This document shows, piece after piece, positions 61,377-64,000 of a stretch of DNA of 64,000 bases; positions within the stretch are counted from its first letter, which is position 1, and each line of letters starts with the position of its first letter. The DNA comes from an uncultured Planctomycetia bacterium (GTDB lineage: Bacteria > Planctomycetota > UBA1135 > GCA-002686595). The notes under the pieces were generated by a model. The model did not search any database and had not been told where the DNA came from. It saw only the letters and a list, made by a program, of their open reading frames with translations. Location of the stretch: contig CALFYL010000298.1 of assembly GCA_937952135.1 (NCBI GenBank), positions 1-64,000 of the forward strand. The letters are read 5' to 3'. Made by a program: the position numbers and the translations under genes.

Positions 61377-62711
61377 GTGCTCGCTACGTTCGCAGTGGTT
61401 GTTGTCGCGTGCTGGGCGCCGCGACAGGGACTCGAACTCCGACCTCCGGCGGAGTACGAGATCGCTCCGAGCGGCGCCGTCGTGCGCGTCGAAGGCGGCC
61501 GCGCGAGCGAGCTGCGAAGCTTGCCGGGTCGCGAGCCCGGGCGCGCGCACGCTCTGGTCCGAGACGCGGCCGGGACGGTGTACGTCGCGGCGCAAGGCGG
61601 CCTGTTCATGGCCGCGGACGACTGCGACGTGCTCGACCGCGTCGACTTCGACGGTGGAACGCCGCCCCCCGGCGAACCGGTCGGGGTCGCCGTCGCGGAC
61701 AGCGAGCGCATCTGGTTGCTCACGAGCAGCGCGCTGTACGCGGTCGAGACGCGCCAGTTCCTGTGGAGCGAACTCGACGTCGAGCTCCCCGCGCCGCCCT
61801 ACTCGGCGCTGACGGCGCGCGCGGACGGCCGCATCGAGGTCGCGCACTCCGGCGGCGCGCACGTCGTCGCTCTCGACGCGCTCGAGCGGCCGCGCCTAGG
61901 CGAGGTGCGCGCCGTCGGACGGACTCCGCGCGCCGATGGAGCGATCGCGCTCGGGTTCGGCGAGTCGCTCGAGATCGCGTTCGAACCCGCGGAGGGCGTG
62001 CGCTGGATGTGGCGCGACGCGACGCGTTTCCGCTGGCTTCCGCTCGAGGGGGCGCCGGCGCGCATCGAATTCGCCCGGCCCGGCCGACAAAGCGTGCGCG
62101 TGATCGCCTTCGATCGCGCGTTGCGCCGCTCGCCGCCGGTCGCGTTCGAAGTCGACGTCGCCTATCCCGAAACGCTCGAGGCGAAAACGCTCGCGTTGCT
62201 GCTCGGAATGCCCGCGCTGGCCGTGATGGGGGGCGCCGTGCTCCTCGCCTGGCGGCGTCACCGAAGCCTGCGTGCGACGTGGAAGAGCTTCTTGGGCGCC
62301 GCGCTGTTCTGCATGGTCGCGCTGCAGCTCACAGCCGCCGCGATCCCGCACTCGAAGGGCTGGCCGTTCATCGGCTTTTCGATGTACACGCGTCTGTCGT
62401 TCCGCGATTCGCTGTCGTACCGCCACGAGTTCGTGGGGCTCGCGCCGAGCGGCTCGTGGCGTCCGCTCGCGCCTCCGGGCGGCGCCTACGGCAAGTACGA
62501 GAACGAACGCGCGCTGCAGCCGTTCATCCACGACGCCGACGGACGCCGCGCGCGCTTTCTCGCCGAGTGGAACGCGGCGCACCCGAACGCGCGCTTGCTC
62601 GGCATCGCGGACATCTGCCGGCGCCGGCGCATGACACCGGACGGTCCCGTCGACATCCCGCGCCAGGTGATGTTCGTCCATCCCGAGGAGGCTGCGCGTG
62701 CGCTTCGTTGA
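61377..62711 (+). CDS. Lipoprotein-like propeller with one membrane helix, upstream partner of an HTTM protein
   Basis: 444 residues, GTG start. The N-terminus looks like a lipoprotein signal (LATFAVVVVAC). Residues about 40-270 hold beta-propeller-like strands (ALVRDAAGTVYVAAQGGLFM, GVAVADSERIWLLTSSALYA), then a Y_Y_Y-like Ig segment (IEFARPGRQSVRVIAFDRAL), two hydrophobic helices (about 278-300 and 314-332) and a C-terminal domain with MYTRLSFRDSLSYRHEFVGL. It overlaps the HTTM gene by 14 bp, implying joint function. The first codons coincide with a tRNA-like sequence on the other strand, so the start deserves caution; a GTG near 61487 is an alternative. I do not recognise the overall family. 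Confidence 0.65.
   Translation: MLATFAVVVVACWAPRQGLELRPPAEYEIAPSGAVVRVEGGRASELRSLPGREPGRAHALVRDAAGTVYVAAQGGLFMAADDCDVLDRVDFDGGTPPPGEPVGVAVADSERIWLLTSSALYAVETRQFLWSELDVELPAPPYSALTARADGRIEVAHSGGAHVVALDALERPRLGEVRAVGRTPRADGAIALGFGESLEIAFEPAEGVRWMWRDATRFRWLPLEGAPARIEFARPGRQSVRVIAFDRALRRSPPVAFEVDVAYPETLEAKTLALLLGMPALAVMGGAVLLAWRRHRSLRATWKSFLGAALFCMVALQLTAAAIPHSKGWPFIGFSMYTRLSFRDSLSYRHEFVGLAPSGSWRPLAPPGGAYGKYENERALQPFIHDADGRRARFLAEWNAAHPNARLLGIADICRRRRMTPDGPVDIPRQVMFVHPEEAARALR
61413..61478 (-). other. tRNA-like fragment (T-arm and acceptor halves), not a complete tRNA
   Basis: On the minus strand GGCGCCG pairs with CGGCGCC at the two ends, a CGGAG/CTCCG arm fits a D-arm, and GGAGGTC precedes a TTCGAGT T-loop. 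The anticodon arm is missing, the T-stem has a mismatch and total length is only about 65 nt. Read on the plus strand, neighbouring frames give peptides of the kind that tRNA antisense usually gives (GAATGTRTPTSGG). It may be a tRNA remnant, an attachment-site scar, or chance. Confidence 0.25.
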
Positions 62712-63792
62712 GGCCTGGCAGCGCTTCTGGTTCCGGCCCGCGCCGCTCGCGCGGCTCGCCGCGTTTCGCATGCTCGTCATGGCGCTGGTGTTCGTCGAGC
62801 TCCGCGCCTACACGCCGGCGCTCTTGAACGGCTGCCGGCTCGCGCACTCCGGCGCCGAGGGAGCGCAGTGGAACCCGATCTTCCTCGTCTCGACGCTCGG
62901 GCTCCGACCGATCGCGCCGGAGCTCGCCGAGCAGATCCTCCTCGTCGGCGGAATCGCCGCGCTCTGTGGGCTGGTCGGCCTGTTCTCGAACCTGAGCTGC
63001 GCCGTCGCGGGCCTCGTGCTGCTCTTCGAGGCGGCGATGGTGTACTCGTTCGAGAAGGTGCACCACGAGAAGGTCGCGCTCGCCTTCACGGTGCTGGCGC
63101 TTCCGCTTGGACCGATCGGGGCGCGGCTCTCGTTGGACGCTTGGATCGCCGCCCTCGTTCGCAAGTGGCGCGGCGCGCCCGAGCAGGGCGCGGCGAGCGG
63201 ACTCAGCGAGTTCGCGCGCTTTCCGATCCGCTGCACGCAAGTGTCGCTCGCCATCGGCTATGGCTGCGCCGGTCTCTCGAAGTTGGTCCTCGCGGGTCCG
63301 CGGTGGGCGAACGGCTACACGCTGATGAGCTTCCTGTCCGAGTTCGATCGGCCGTGGTCGCCCTGGGTCGCGGGCGGGGCCGTGCGCATGACGATCTTCA
63401 GCGTGTTCGCGCTCACGGTGCAGATCACCTTTCCGCTGATCCTCCTCTGGCCGCGGCTGGCGTGGTTCTTCGTGCCCGCGGTCACCGTGAACCACGTGGT
63501 GAACTGGATGACGATGGACACGGGGCCCTACGCGTCGCTGTGGATCCTCACCCTCGCGTTCGTGCCCTTCGAGCGGGTCCCGAGCTGGGTGCGCGAGAAC
63601 CTGCGCTCGACGTCGTGGTTCCGGCGCGTGCTCGCGGTCGTCGCGCCCCTCGCGCCCACGGCGTTGATCGGCTGGTTGTGGTTCGCGCACTACCTTCCGC
63701 CGTGGTCGGCGTGCATCGCCGTCGTGCTCCTCGCGTGGAGTTGGCGCGCCCTCGCGCGCACGCAGCCAACGGGGATCGCCGCGGCGAGTTGA
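62698..63792 (+). CDS. HTTM-type membrane protein (vitamin K-dependent carboxylase-like)
   Basis: 364 residues, GTG start, about eight membrane helices: LARLAAFRMLVMALVFVELR, AEQILLVGGIAALCGLVGLF, a FEKVHHEKVALAFTVLALPL segment, SLAIGYGCAGLSKLVLAGPR and FALTVQITFPLILLWPRLAW, with NHVVNWMTMDTGPYASLWIL near the C-terminus. This matches the HTTM domain shared with gamma-carboxylases and many bacterial proteins of unknown role; the pattern of a pair of His, an internal helix bundle and WTMG-like loops fits. It overlaps the propeller gene and likely works with it at the membrane. Confidence 0.82.
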   Translation: MRFVEAWQRFWFRPAPLARLAAFRMLVMALVFVELRAYTPALLNGCRLAHSGAEGAQWNPIFLVSTLGLRPIAPELAEQILLVGGIAALCGLVGLFSNLSCAVAGLVLLFEAAMVYSFEKVHHEKVALAFTVLALPLGPIGARLSLDAWIAALVRKWRGAPEQGAASGLSEFARFPIRCTQVSLAIGYGCAGLSKLVLAGPRWANGYTLMSFLSEFDRPWSPWVAGGAVRMTIFSVFALTVQITFPLILLWPRLAWFFVPAVTVNHVVNWMTMDTGPYASLWILTLAFVPFERVPSWVRENLRSTSWFRRVLAVVAPLAPTALIGWLWFAHYLPPWSACIAVVLLAWSWRALARTQPTGIAAAS

Positions 63793-63963
63793 GCGCGCGC
63801 GGCCGCTCCGGTAGCTCGGGCGATCGTGAAGCGACTTGCACGCCGCCGGGACAAGGGCGAGCCTGTCGCGCCCCGCGCGCTTCAGCCGAACCGCTTCCGA
63901 CTACGAAAAGATGTCCCTGCAGCGCCCTTCGCGCGGCGCAGCCCCTCTGAACGAACGACTCGC

Positions 63964-64000
63964 GTGCTCTTCAACAGCTACACGTTCGTTCTCCTGTTCC
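63964..64000 (+). CDS. Start of an MBOAT-family O-acyltransferase gene (cut by window edge)
   Basis: Only the first 12 codons are inside the window: VLFNSYTFVLLF. This is the characteristic opening of AlgI-type MBOAT proteins (MLFNSxxFLLxFLP), which transfer acetyl groups to exopolysaccharides across the membrane. The GTG at 63964 is taken as start; no strong Shine-Dalgarno is visible. The 171 bp before it show no other gene. Confidence 0.65.
   Translation, partial: MLFNSYTFVLLF

Overview
This window is GC-rich and almost fully coding, with many GTG starts and 4-bp stop/start overlaps. It most likely comes from the chromosome of a planctomycete or a close relative. The evidence is a set of secreted or anchored proteins built from many carboxypeptidase-regulatory-like (CarboxypepD_reg) Ig folds, sigma factors fused through a membrane helix to such folds, Tat-lipoprotein sulfatases, and a PD40 propeller ending in a Cys-containing domain I associate with planctomycete exported proteins. 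A TonB-dependent receptor, a GT90 sugar transferase, a LAB_N protein and an LpxO-like dioxygenase indicate a Gram-negative envelope with modified lipids. The species is an inference; no 16S gene is present.

Layout. 1-3.0 kb: RNA ligase gene rtcB (cut by the window edge), divergent from its sigma-54 activator rtcR, with a good -24/-12 promoter in front of rtcB. 3.0-7.6 kb: a two-gene GT90 unit, then an ECF sigma / zinc-finger anti-sigma / exported Arg-rich protein operon. 7.6-19 kb: an aldo/keto reductase-fold protein that has lost three of four catalytic residues, two membrane glycosyltransferases, an OmpR-type two-component pair, a GT2 plus double-LAB_N unit, a DUF1080-like lipoprotein and a GT4. 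19-24.4 kb: TonB receptor, YdeI-like protein, and the first sigma-TM-Ig fusion. 24.5-27.5 kb: three-gene proton-translocating transhydrogenase operon (pntAA-pntAB-pntB). 27.5-36.6 kb: two ~1,120-residue paralogues made of repeated Ig folds, flanking a secreted seven-repeat propeller. 36.9-43.7 kb: a PAS/HRxN kinase overlapping a REC-PAS-kinase, an LpxO-like dioxygenase and a CPA2 antiporter. 43.8-50.6 kb: secreted alpha/beta hydrolase, anchored Ig-fold protein, a second sigma-TM-Ig fusion, and a divergent regulator with two Fis-type HTHs. 50.7-54.8 kb: RluA-type pseudouridine synthase, then a PPOX/AhpD-like operon divergent from a GAF-type sigma-54 activator, with a -24/-12 promoter and two identical-arm palindromes upstream. 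54.9-64 kb: two sulfatases, a membrane permease-like protein, small hydrolases, an HtrA-like protease, a propeller/HTTM pair and the first codons of an MBOAT gene.

The least familiar content is the pair of one-polypeptide sigma factors: regions 2 and 4, one membrane helix, then several hundred residues of predicted extracytoplasmic Ig folds. One of them is translationally coupled to a second anchored Ig-fold protein. They suggest membrane-tethered transcription initiation factors that sense the envelope directly. Two sigma-54 activator circuits can be read almost completely from the sequence. No insertion sequence, CRISPR array, rRNA or convincing complete tRNA was seen.
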